A DNA stretch of 41,986 nucleotides from Campylobacterota bacterium (lineage in GTDB: Bacteria; Campylobacterota; Campylobacteria; Campylobacterales; Sulfurimonadaceae): NCBI GenBank assembly GCA_023379705.1, contig JAMCPS010000095.1, positions 1 through 41,986 of the forward strand. The letters are read 5' to 3'. Shown here piece by piece: positions 32,389-39,219 of the stretch (within the stretch, counting starts at the first letter, position 1; each line of letters opens with the position of its first letter). Under the pieces are notes generated by a model. The model did no database searches and was not told where the DNA came from. It saw only the letters and a list, made by a program, of their open reading frames with translations. The translations under genes were made by a program, and so were the position numbers.

Positions 32389-32771
32389 AATTTCCCCAAG
32401 GGTATTGTAAATATAATTTTGACACACCATTATATACCGTTACCCCTGCGGGGGTAACTTGTGCCGAAACATCATTTCCCCATATACTTACTCCAGCTTG
32501 TTCACAATACCCTTTTATTAAAGCTCCAGTAGATGTAGCTTCAAGATTTGCACAATTAAACTGAGGAGCAGAAGTACCAATTAGAGTTCCATTAGCTAAA
32601 TATTGATAGGAGTTAATTGTATTTGTTATTCCTTCATAGTAAAGTCTAATGTACGATGAAGGGTCTTTATAAACCTTAATACTCCATTTCCCACCATAGG
32701 CTGAAGACCAGTCTGAATATTTTATTGTGCCGCCGCTTCCCCCAACCGCTGTCCACAAACCGGATTGGCAA
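32387..32771 (-). CDS. silent shufflon cassette 10 (leftward)
   Basis: From the site at 32771 the minus strand reads Cys-Gln-Ser-Gly-Leu-Trp-Thr-Ala-Val-Gly-Gly-Ser-Gly and ends Leu-Gln-Tyr-Pro-Trp-Gly-Asn. It is homologous to cassette 8, with which it sits tail to tail, as in the two-sided segments of R64. It is in the same orientation as the constant gene but separated from it by cassette 12, so at least two inversions are needed to express it. Confidence 0.8.
32753..32771 (-). repeat. sfx-like site 9 (leftward)
   Basis: Minus strand TTGCCAATCCGGTTTGTGG. Confidence 0.93.
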
Positions 32772-32785
32772 TATGCTCCAAGGAA

Positions 32786-32868
32786 TTACCATTGCTGTGT
32801 GACACTATAGATGGGCATTCCTGCGCAAACTATTGTGTAACCGAATCCGGCTGCTGGGTTATTGTCAC
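32786..32868 (-). pseudogene. remnant of a shufflon cassette (cassette 11 tail)
   Basis: A short minus-strand frame (Ser-Asp-Asn-Asn-Pro-Ala-Ala-Gly-Phe-Gly-Tyr...Pro-Ile-Tyr-Ser-Val-Thr-Gln-Gln-Trp) ends in TAA 14 nt before site 9. It has no site of its own and lies just after the stop of cassette 12. The ending resembles that of cassette 8, so it looks like the tail of a lost cassette. Confidence 0.6.
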
Positions 32869-32874
32869 TTCAAT

Positions 32875-33429
32875 TCATTGGCACTTGTAACAACTCCTAG
32901 TATTATTCGCCCCATTACCTCCAAGCTCGCGTCGATAGTCTGCTTGACTCCAACCACTAGGGCACAACGCTGGCATAGGATCAACTTCATATGAGGAGAG
33001 ATAAATAACAGAGCAGGTTTTACTGACTGGTGGTAAACACATCCTAGTATTATCCGCTCCGGCACCACTGATTACACGTCGATAGTCTGTTTGACTCCAA
33101 CCACTAGGGCACAATGCTGGCATAGGATCAGGTTCATATGCTTGGAGGTATAACGCAGTTATGTTTGCTCCACCACCCAGTGCGTTCCAGCTACCGGATT
33201 GGCAAATTAGTTGCGAACTATGGTCAGAAGTGACCGCAACGATATCTGTTGTGCTATTACAAGCAGCACCGGAAACAGCAATCGGAATTACATATGGGTT
33301 AATAACGGTTGCACTATCTCTTTGTGTTCCAAGAACGGCCATAGATGGATTTTTACTGACCGAATTGATCGTGTCTGCAGATACGATTGAAAAAATGGCA
33401 AATAAAGCCGAAAGAATCAATTTTTTCAT
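32875..33429 (-). CDS. shufflon-encoded secreted protein, current isoform (constant part plus cassette 12)
   Basis: The 184-residue product has a constant region of about 80 residues ending at the sfx-encoded Cys76-Gln-Ser-Gly-Ser-Trp81. Cassette 12 follows, with two tandem CPxGW modules and an ending Ser-Cys-Tyr-Lys-Cys-Gln. The N-terminus is a Sec signal peptide (Phe-Ser-Ile-Val-Ser-Ala then Asp) and carries no Gly-Phe-Thr-x-x-Glu prepilin site. The two modules come from a 64-bp direct repeat at 147-bp spacing (32930-32993, 33077-33140). GGAGC precedes the ATG. It is likely a surface or pilus-tip adhesin whose recipient or surface specificity is switched by inversion, as PilV does in R64; that role is inferred. 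Confidence 0.85.
   Translation of the reverse strand: MKKLILSALFAIFSIVSADTINSVSKNPSMAVLGTQRDSATVINPYVIPIAVSGAACNSTTDIVAVTSDHSSQLICQSGSWNALGGGANITALYLQAYEPDPMPALCPSGWSQTDYRRVISGAGADNTRMCLPPVSKTCSVIYLSSYEVDPMPALCPSGWSQADYRRELGGNGANNTRSCYKCQ
33187..33205 (-). repeat. sfx-like site 10, at the constant/variable junction
   Basis: Minus strand TTGCCAATCCGGTAGCTGG. This is the fixed exchange point: whatever follows it becomes the expressed C-terminus. Confidence 0.93.
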
Positions 33430-33445
33430 TTTGAGCTCCTTTGGG

Positions 33446-33979
33446 TTATTGACAAACTTGATTGTATGTCAAAGTCATGTAGGCCGTTGAGTTTGTAATG
33501 GCAACGTTAGTGAAGTATGTGTAAGTATTTGAGTATTGGTTAGGAGTGTATGTGATCTGACCACCTGAGTAGGCAACGTTATCATACATCTCACCACCGA
33601 TCGCTGCACCGCATAGCCGCCAGTTTGTTCCAGCATCCTCATATCGGATATCATAGATAAAAGGAAACATAGCCTTTTGATTGGAAACAGTACCGTCTGG
33701 TTTTGTCAAAACCAGTTCACTTACGTTCGCATACAAAACAGTAGTTGCGGCACTGCAGCTGATCTTTGGAATTGTGAGACATCGATAGTTTCGGTTGGTC
33801 CCGCCGATATTCCATTGTGTAGTGCTTAATGTTGAAGTCTGAGAAATCACCCCATAACCTTGCGACTTAACGGATTGAACCATGTTGTCGTAATCATATG
33901 GGATGAGGTATTCAGCACCAAACGCCATTGGTGAAATTGCCAAAATAGCAATCAATAACTTTTTGAGTCGTGCCGGCAT
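33446..33979 (-). CDS. secreted protein in operon with the shufflon gene
   Basis: The 177-residue exported protein has a signal peptide ending Met-Ala-Phe-Gly-Ala. The mature part is Thr/Asn/Tyr-rich and beta-like with four cysteines, ending Asn-Gln-Val-Cys-Gln. AAAGGGGG lies 5 nt before the ATG. It precedes the shufflon gene by 16 nt, so both share a promoter. It could be the partner or carrier that attaches the variable protein to the pilus or outer membrane, since the variable protein lacks its own anchor. Family not recognised. Confidence 0.6.
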   Translation of the reverse strand: MPARLKKLLIAILAISPMAFGAEYLIPYDYDNMVQSVKSQGYGVISQTSTLSTTQWNIGGTNRNYRCLTIPKISCSAATTVLYANVSELVLTKPDGTVSNQKAMFPFIYDIRYEDAGTNWRLCGAAIGGEMYDNVAYSGGQITYTPNQYSNTYTYFTNVAITNSTAYMTLTYNQVCQ

Positions 33980-34064
33980 GAAGCCCCCTTTAAAATTTTT
34001 GCACCGATAATTTTGGAGATACTTTTACCAATAATTAAAGAACGGTGATGTAATATACCTTTAA

Positions 34065-34070
34065 ATTATA
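34065..34070 (-). promoter_or_regulatory. -10 box (TATAAT) of the shufflon operon
   Basis: Minus-strand TATAAT after TGTTGC, about 85 nt upstream of ATG 33979, in the divergent 157-nt region. Confidence 0.45.
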
Positions 34071-34091
34071 GCAACATAAATTAAAATATGG

Positions 34092-34097
34092 TATAAA
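34092..34097 (+). promoter_or_regulatory. -10-like box (TATAAA) for the rightward operon
   Basis: TATAAA lies 39 nt before ATG 34137. A single CATAGAGATA at 34102-34111 resembles one unit of the phased repeats at 8204 and 39561, but neighbouring 12-bp units are absent. Confidence 0.35.
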
Positions 34098-34136
34098 ATA
34101 TCATAGAGATAAAATTTCGGATGATGGAGCAAAGGA

Positions 34137-34778
34137 ATGTTACTCAATTTGACACTGAATCCACAAGATTTCTTTGGAGATGAAGCAATTGTTGTTGAAT
34201 ACAAAAGAGAAGACGCATGGGATATGCTCGCAATGTTTTGGAGCGATACCGTATGCGACTATATCGCGCTCTCGAAAAAGATTGCTGATCTTGCCCATGA
34301 ATCCGGTATTAAAAAAGCGGTGATCGATGTCCCGGCATATTCTGTCTCAATACTTGAAACGGAATTACTGCTTCGAGACATTATCCCTGTGCACTATTAT
34401 TCCGGACAATTTGTTGAAACAAAATCAGAGGTATTGTTGGAAAATCTCTACAACATACTTGAACGGCAAACCGATGCGGATCATGATAAAGTAGATGAAT
34501 CGCCGGTGAAGATTGAAGATGAAGAGGCTGTTGAGGAAGCGGCAATAGATGAACCTGCTGTTGTTGAAGCAGCTGAAACAATTGAATCTATTGAAAAAGT
34601 TCCGGATCCCGTTTTCGAACCACTTCAAGAAGAAGAGGAAAAAGAGCCGGTAGAAACCAAAGTTGTAGAAAATGTTGTTCAAGAGCAGCCGAAAAAAACA
34701 TTAAAGATTCCAAGAGCTCACCCTTTTGGGCATAATGTAAATCTCCATTTTAACCCAACAATAAAGGAAAGAGCATGA
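34137..34778 (+). CDS. acidic protein of unknown function
   Basis: The 213-residue cytoplasmic protein has an N-terminal domain of about 105 residues with alternating strands and helices (Ala-Val-Ile-Asp-Val-Pro-Ala-Tyr, Ile-Pro-Val-His-Tyr-Tyr). A strongly acidic Glu/Val-rich low-complexity stretch (about 115-185) leads to a basic tail (Lys-Lys-Thr-Leu-Lys-Ile-Pro-Arg-Ala-His-Pro-Phe). No family was recognised. AAAGGA precedes the ATG and the gene ends in an ATGA overlap with the HU-like gene. Confidence 0.55.
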   Translation: MLLNLTLNPQDFFGDEAIVVEYKREDAWDMLAMFWSDTVCDYIALSKKIADLAHESGIKKAVIDVPAYSVSILETELLLRDIIPVHYYSGQFVETKSEVLLENLYNILERQTDADHDKVDESPVKIEDEEAVEEAAIDEPAVVEAAETIESIEKVPDPVFEPLQEEEEKEPVETKVVENVVQEQPKKTLKIPRAHPFGHNVNLHFNPTIKERA

Positions 34779-35056
34779 ATAGAAAAATTGGAAAGAAAGA
34801 TTTGATTGCCAGAGCGGCAAGTAAATCAGGGATGCCAAAAAATGTTATCGAGAGTGCATTGGATGTGCTTACCGAATCGGTTACTGAGATCGTTGCTGAA
34901 GGTGACGCTGTTCAATTGGTAGGTTTTGGCCGTTTTTATCCTGCCTTACAAAAAGGAAGAACAGGAACAGTTCCGGGAACCACCCGTACTTACAGTACGT
35001 CTGATAAAAAAGTACCTAAATTTGAGGCCGGCAAAGCGTTCAAGCAAGCTCTATAA
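34775..35056 (+). CDS. HU/IHF-family DNA-bending protein
   Basis: The 93-residue protein shows the HU fold: helix Lys-Lys-Asp-Leu-Ile-Ala-Arg-Ala-Ala, Val-Gln-Leu-Val-Gly-Phe-Gly-Arg-Phe and the C-terminal Pro-Lys-Phe-Glu-Ala-Gly-Lys-Ala-Phe-Lys. The DNA-binding arm region is present, with Arg-Thr-Gly...Pro-Gly-Thr. Such proteins bend DNA and aid replication initiation or site-specific recombination, so it could serve the rep region or the shufflon. Confidence 0.88.
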   Translation: MNRKIGKKDLIARAASKSGMPKNVIESALDVLTESVTEIVAEGDAVQLVGFGRFYPALQKGRTGTVPGTTRTYSTSDKKVPKFEAGKAFKQAL

Positions 35057-35097
35057 TATTAATGCCGCTCTGGGGGGAGGTGGCTTGAGGAAATATA

Positions 35098-35850
35098 ATG
35101 AAAAAATACTTCATCGCAGATATCATCCCTTATTACCAACCTATCGTTGACCTCAAAAGCGGCGAGGTTGCAATGCACGAGTGCCTTGCACGATTTGTTG
35201 GATTTGACGGGAAACGATTGTCACCGGCAGAACTCTCCTATCATTTTGATGATGCTGTTTTTCTATGGGAGCTTTTTGAAGCTATCTTCCCAAAACTAAC
35301 GCGACACGCCTGCAATTCAAACATTATATCTGTGAATGTTGATGTCTGTTCTATTACAGAAAGATTTTTTCACTATATTGAAGCTTTTTTCAAAAAATTC
35401 CCAAATCTGGTTAATCATATAAACTTCGAGGTTACTGAGCGTAATATAGGCAAAAATATTGCCCAGCTTTGTGAATACGTTACTGAAATACAAAAACTTG
35501 GAGCGAAGGTTGTCTTGGATGATTTCGGGACAGGTGGGGCAAATATTGAATGTCTTGAGAGCATTCGATTTGACCATGTAAAAATTGATGGCCAATTTTT
35601 GAAAGCGGCAGTGATCTCTCAAAGCGGTCATCGCCGTTTGCAGATCATTGTAGATCTTTTGAAAAGCTATAACGTACCGATTGTCGCTGAACATATCGAG
35701 AATGACAAAATCGAGTCAATCGCAAAATTAATGGGGATCGATTATGCTCAAGGGTATTTGTATGGTACCCCAACACCGTTGCTTTCAAAAGCAAAGTACC
35801 CAATGGCCAATACATTGGTCAAACAAGATGCTGTAGCCGCTTCAAAATAG
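35098..35850 (+). CDS. EAL-domain c-di-GMP phosphodiesterase
   Basis: The 250-residue stand-alone EAL domain keeps the catalytic set. Glu28 sits in a Glu-Cys-Leu variant of Glu-Ala-Leu, with Asn80, Glu111 (Glu-Val-Thr-Glu), Asp141-Asp142 (DDFGTG), Lys162, Glu198 and Gln218 (Ala-Gln-Gly-Tyr). It should hydrolyse c-di-GMP to pGpG in the cytoplasm. No sensory or membrane domain is attached. Lower c-di-GMP would affect surface attachment and possibly the MshEN-bearing pilus ATPase on this plasmid. A 41-nt gap with GAGG precedes it. Confidence 0.88.
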   Translation: MKKYFIADIIPYYQPIVDLKSGEVAMHECLARFVGFDGKRLSPAELSYHFDDAVFLWELFEAIFPKLTRHACNSNIISVNVDVCSITERFFHYIEAFFKKFPNLVNHINFEVTERNIGKNIAQLCEYVTEIQKLGAKVVLDDFGTGGANIECLESIRFDHVKIDGQFLKAAVISQSGHRRLQIIVDLLKSYNVPIVAEHIENDKIESIAKLMGIDYAQGYLYGTPTPLLSKAKYPMANTLVKQDAVAASK

Positions 35851-35865
35851 ATCAAAGGAGATAAC

Positions 35866-36141
35866 ATGCAAAGTAGTGCCACTCATATTAATCAGCAGGC
35901 TGATATTCTCGCATTTATGAAGACCAATTCAAAACATACTTTAAATATGTCGGCATACGAAGCTCTTCAATGCAAAGAGATAGCAGAGTTTAAAAAAATA
36001 CCTTATGAACATGTTTTTGATGAAATGAAGCGTCATAAAGACTCTATGGACTACAGATTGTATGGAAAATCTCTTTATACTAAATTTGGTCTCCCCCAAA
36101 AAGGGATAGTTGTTGATCACAGAGGTTTCATCAATGATTAA
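35866..36141 (+). CDS. 91-residue protein of unknown function
   Basis: Not recognised. Soluble, helical and charged, with Tyr-Glu-Ala-Leu-Gln-Cys-Lys-Glu-Ile-Ala-Glu-Phe suggesting a short HTH-like or adaptor helix pair. AAAGGAG lies before ATG 35866. It overlaps the Mrr-like gene by 8 nt. Confidence 0.5.
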   Translation: MQSSATHINQQADILAFMKTNSKHTLNMSAYEALQCKEIAEFKKIPYEHVFDEMKRHKDSMDYRLYGKSLYTKFGLPQKGIVVDHRGFIND

Positions 36142-37006
36142 CAACCCCCAAGCTTATATTGAATCAATAAAAGCCAATTCTAGGGTCTTAAAGCATAAAG
36201 GGATAAATGGATACGTTATCAATGAACGTGCTGCTATTGGATCCGAGATCAAACGTTTTATCGATGAAGAGCACGCCAAGAAGCTTGCAAAGAGTTTTGG
36301 TGATATTAAAACGACCTCTATCCCGGTTGAAACGTTGTTTCATATAGCAGAGCAGGGGAGATATGATCTGATATTCTTTTCTAAAGCTACAGGGCTTGAG
36401 AATAGCACTCATGTAAAGATCAAAGACCATTACTTTGCCGGCAATGTGGTAGTAGTGTGTTTTGATAAGGTGAAGGGTATTTATCTTGATGTACCACCGG
36501 TGATCAATACTCTGAATGTCATTATGGAATATCTCTCTCCTGATCGAGTTCCGGCTGATAAAAAGATGTCTGAGTCAGCCTTGAAAGGGTATAGACCTGC
36601 TACGGTAAGTAAGCCAAATGAAGATCATGAGGCATTTGATAAAGGTAAAGAATTTGAAATATTCAGCGCAGAATATTTTAGAGCTCTTGGATATGAAGTG
36701 GAGGAACGGTGGCATCTTGGCGTTGCGGATGGCGGAATCGATCTCATAGCTACCAAATACAATGAGTATGCGTTGATACAGTGTAAGTTTTACAAAGAGC
36801 GCGGCGAATTCAAAATAGACAAAGAGCTGATGCGTAAATTCTATGGTGATTGCCAGATGTATTTGGACTCAAACCCGATTCATGGGATGAAGATCCGCAG
36901 GATAATGGTTGGCAGCGGAGATGTACTTGATCCGGGTGCGAAACATTATTTGCGAGAGTATCCGGGTAAGCTTGAATTTATGCCGATTTATTATACGGGG
37001 CATTAA
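36134..37006 (+). CDS. Mrr-like restriction endonuclease-fold protein
   Basis: The 290-residue protein has a C-terminal Mrr-type nuclease domain: Glu-Phe-Glu-Ile-Phe-Ser-Ala-Glu-Tyr-Phe, Gly-Tyr-Glu-Val, Asp-Gly-Gly-Ile-Asp203 and Gln216-Cys-Lys218. These are the Asp and Gln-x-Lys residues of the PD-(D/E)XK fold. The N-terminal 170 residues are not recognised. Mrr-type enzymes cut DNA, often modified DNA, so a defence or plasmid-competition role is plausible. ATG 36134 with AGAGG upstream was chosen; a TTG at 36110 was rejected. Confidence 0.75.
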   Translation: MINNPQAYIESIKANSRVLKHKGINGYVINERAAIGSEIKRFIDEEHAKKLAKSFGDIKTTSIPVETLFHIAEQGRYDLIFFSKATGLENSTHVKIKDHYFAGNVVVVCFDKVKGIYLDVPPVINTLNVIMEYLSPDRVPADKKMSESALKGYRPATVSKPNEDHEAFDKGKEFEIFSAEYFRALGYEVEERWHLGVADGGIDLIATKYNEYALIQCKFYKERGEFKIDKELMRKFYGDCQMYLDSNPIHGMKIRRIMVGSGDVLDPGAKHYLREYPGKLEFMPIYYTGH

Positions 37007-37007
37007 T

Positions 37008-37181
37008 ATGTTAAAAAGGGGTTGGATCCATTTTTTATACTGGATTACGTTCTTATTAATACCCTTCATGGTATTAGTCATTGAAACAAAAAGAGCGATA
37101 TCGAATATGTCTATAACTTCAACGTGTGAGAGGGAACTATTGCGGCAATGGGAGAGATACCGTAGATTTAGGTTAGGGTAA
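37008..37181 (+). CDS. 57-residue membrane protein
   Basis: Starts one base after the Mrr-like gene. One hydrophobic helix (Phe-Leu-Tyr-Trp-Ile-Thr-Phe-Leu-Leu-Ile-Pro-Phe-Met-Val-Leu) is followed by a basic tail with Arg-Gln-Trp-Glu-Arg-Tyr-Arg-Arg. No family known. Its 3' end faces the convergent gene 4 nt away. Confidence 0.5.
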   Translation: MLKRGWIHFLYWITFLLIPFMVLVIETKRAISNMSITSTCERELLRQWERYRRFRLG

Positions 37182-37185
37182 GCGG

Positions 37186-37383
37186 TTAACTCTTTTTAGA
37201 GCGTTTTACGGCCTTATTTAACTCTTCCATCATAGAATTTGTTTCCTCTCTATTCTCAGCGATCTTTTTATTGATTCTCTTAGTGATTTCACCAGGGGGA
37301 AGAGAAATCATATCTTGATATGTCGGTTGGCCGAACGGATTCAGAAAGCCTGATAAAAAGGCTTTGAGATATTTATTTTTCAT
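37186..37383 (-). CDS. 65-residue basic protein, unknown
   Basis: Last gene of the minus operon. The ATG 37383 overlaps the previous stop by 11 nt; a longer in-frame start at 37437 lies within the upstream gene and is less likely. The Lys/Glu/Arg-rich helical C-terminal half could bind nucleic acid, but nothing specific is seen. Confidence 0.45.
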   Translation of the reverse strand: MKNKYLKAFLSGFLNPFGQPTYQDMISLPPGEITKRINKKIAENREETNSMMEELNKAVKRSKKS

Positions 37384-37951
37384 GACCTTCGGCCTCAAAC
37401 CCAAATTTATCCCTAATGTGAGCTGTAACTTCTTCATGTGTGGCTACACATGGGTAATCCATCTGTTCTAAAAGATGTTCCTCAATTTTTTGATGAAGAG
37501 AAACGTCCTCGCTATTAGGTAATTCTCTCGTCCCCTCTGCTTTAAACCAACATTGTGTATTGTAAGGTGCAATATCCATTTCAGCACAGGTATATTTTAT
37601 GATAGTCCACTCTTTAATATCGCCATCGATCACACGGTACCACTGATATTTGAATGGATCTTCACTGTTATTTTCCAACCCGCGAAAAAGATCATTATAT
37701 GTTCTGTAGATATCACGTATTGTTGCTTCTGTATTAGATGAAGTATTTATTGGCATGACTTTCCCATGCCAGTGCATAAGGCTTTTATAGTGTTCAAGTT
37801 CTCTCTGCAGGTGTATGTTTAGTTTTTCAACCTCTTGAACGACATCATAGAGTTTTGAAATTTCAGTATAGACAACAGATTCATGTATTAAGCCCTCTGA
37901 TGATTTTGACTGCAGGTAAACTTTTGAGTTATCAAATGTTTTATTTTCCAT
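37373..37951 (-). CDS. 192-residue protein of unknown function
   Basis: Soluble protein with a helical, coiled-coil-like N-terminal half (Val-Val-Gln-Glu-Val-Glu-Lys-Leu-Asn-Ile) and a Trp-rich C-terminal half (Tyr-Gln-Trp-Tyr-Arg-Val, Gln-Cys-Trp-Phe-Lys). Start 37951 overlaps the upstream gene by 11 nt; an in-frame ATG at 37966 is also possible. Confidence 0.5.
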   Translation of the reverse strand: MENKTFDNSKVYLQSKSSEGLIHESVVYTEISKLYDVVQEVEKLNIHLQRELEHYKSLMHWHGKVMPINTSSNTEATIRDIYRTYNDLFRGLENNSEDPFKYQWYRVIDGDIKEWTIIKYTCAEMDIAPYNTQCWFKAEGTRELPNSEDVSLHQKIEEHLLEQMDYPCVATHEEVTAHIRDKFGFEAEGHEK

Positions 37952-38351
37952 CGTAATAGTCCTCATCCTTTAATACAGGTAGTTTATCATAATTTCCGGA
38001 GAGCAACCAGTCTCTTAGTTTTTTAATAAATTTAAGCAAATCCTCTTTTGCAACCGATGACCCCAAATAGTGTTTGGTTAACATCCGAGCTTCTAAAAAG
38101 AGTTCTGATATTTCATCGTTAGAGAGCTTCACCTCGTGATTGTGCATCAGATCAGTAAGGAGAAAAAGTATCTCATCTTGAGCATTGGAATATTCTTCTA
38201 AATTATTGACAATATCGTTTTGTCGTTCAAACCACTGCATGTCTCTTATATAAAATGTTTCAAGTCTACGATTAGACTTTAGCTGGGTAACTACAGCAGC
38301 GATAACCGAGAATACTGTTATCACCATGAAAAAAAGCAAGACTAAATCCAT
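37941..38351 (-). CDS. 136-residue single-span membrane protein
   Basis: An N-terminal transmembrane helix (Leu-Val-Leu-Leu-Phe-Phe-Met-Val-Ile-Thr-Val-Phe) is followed by a charged helical cytoplasmic region. Start overlaps the previous stop by 1 nt (TAATG). Function unknown. Confidence 0.55.
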   Translation of the reverse strand: MDLVLLFFMVITVFSVIAAVVTQLKSNRRLETFYIRDMQWFERQNDIVNNLEEYSNAQDEILFLLTDLMHNHEVKLSNDEISELFLEARMLTKHYLGSSVAKEDLLKFIKKLRDWLLSGNYDKLPVLKDEDYYDGK

Positions 38352-38668
38352 TATGCACTCACCTTTGGTAGTTTCTTTTTAATAGACAGAGGCAATTCGG
38401 TCCAATACTTTACAAATCCGCCGTTTGTCTTCTCTTTGTTGTTCCATGTAAGGGTAGTTGGATTGCCGTTTTCATCCTTCGATGAAATAGAAAATGTGGA
38501 TGGTTCTCCAACCTGGTAAGAATGCAGAATGGAAAGATCCTTATTTTGATATTGACGTTCCATTAACAGACGTAAATATCTTTCGGCTTCATCGATTGAA
38601 TGGGCCAAGATATTTGTACATTCGATTTGGTTCCCATAAGGAACGTGTTTAATCGCGATGATCAACAT
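38351..38668 (-). CDS. 105-residue protein of unknown function
   Basis: Soluble; helix-rich N-terminal part and a strand-rich middle (Pro-Ser-Thr-Phe-Ser-Ile-Ser-Ser). GGGGA lies before the ATG. No family recognised. Confidence 0.48.
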   Translation of the reverse strand: MLIIAIKHVPYGNQIECTNILAHSIDEAERYLRLLMERQYQNKDLSILHSYQVGEPSTFSISSKDENGNPTTLTWNNKEKTNGGFVKYWTELPLSIKKKLPKVSA

Positions 38669-38689
38669 TTTAATATCCCCTTCTATGTA

Positions 38690-38950
38690 CTATGATCTAA
38701 TCAATTTTGCTGTGGCTACATCACGGTACGGCTCATCTATAAAGGTGAGCAGCGTTGTGATGAATGTCCGATATTCAATACTCAATGCACGAATAAACAA
38801 TTTGTTTTGTGAACGTAGAAACGTTTCAAATGAGTCGGTTGTGTTGAGTAGCATTGCGATACCGTGCTGCTCATCGATCTCAAACATCATATTGATGACC
38901 TCCGCTTCGATTTTGCATAATCCTTTTATGCGCTCAAGATCGTTTACCAT
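38690..38950 (-). CDS. 86-residue helical protein, unknown
   Basis: Small, mostly helical soluble protein. The ATG lies within the end of the upstream gene (7-nt overlap), which supports translational coupling. No family recognised. Confidence 0.48.
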   Translation of the reverse strand: MVNDLERIKGLCKIEAEVINMMFEIDEQHGIAMLLNTTDSFETFLRSQNKLFIRALSIEYRTFITTLLTFIDEPYRDVATAKLIRS

Positions 38951-39219
38951 CTTTTTTTCCCACTGGTTGATAAAGATGTGCGTGGTTTAGGTTCTATAGT
39001 GTCATGGGTAACAAGGTATTTGCGTGAACTGATCGTATTACCAAACTCTACAGCTTTAGTGGATCCACACGAGGAATAGCGAATTTTGTATTTCAGATCT
39101 TTGAAAATAGCTTTTGCTTTATTGTAAGAAATACTCTCGGAATCCATATCGTTGTATTGCACATACACGCTCTCTGCGTTGAATTCAACCAAAGTTATCT
39201 GTTTCTCAGCAGTGCTCAT
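38944..39219 (-). CDS. 91-residue protein of unknown function
   Basis: Soluble, with a Tyr/Ser-rich N-terminal half and a basic C-terminus (Ser-Gly-Lys-Lys-Arg-Trp). The start overlaps the upstream stop (ATGA) and GGAG precedes it. No family recognised. Confidence 0.48.
   Translation of the reverse strand: MSTAEKQITLVEFNAESVYVQYNDMDSESISYNKAKAIFKDLKYKIRYSSCGSTKAVEFGNTISSRKYLVTHDTIEPKPRTSLSTSGKKRW

Larger units (their letters stand above)
29566..33205. mobile_element. shufflon: multiple-inversion region with ten 19-bp sites
   Basis: Ten repeats of TTGCCAATCCGGWNNNTGG bound the region's cassettes. Eight (29566, 29946, 30278, 30613, 30971, 31266, 31540, 31893) read rightward and two (32753-32771, 33187-33205) read leftward. 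In every complete cassette the site encodes Cys-Gln-Ser-Gly-x-Trp in frame, and each cassette ends in a stop just before the next site. The constant gene enters from the right. Site-specific inversion between a + site and a - site swaps the C-terminus of the expressed protein. There are ten complete cassettes (eight +, two -) and two remnants. Confidence 0.93.

Noticed and set aside
29566-33205. CRISPR array
   Set aside because: The repeats are regular but only 19 bp, lie about 275-380 bp apart, occur in both orientations and encode part of each cassette's protein. There are no cas genes.
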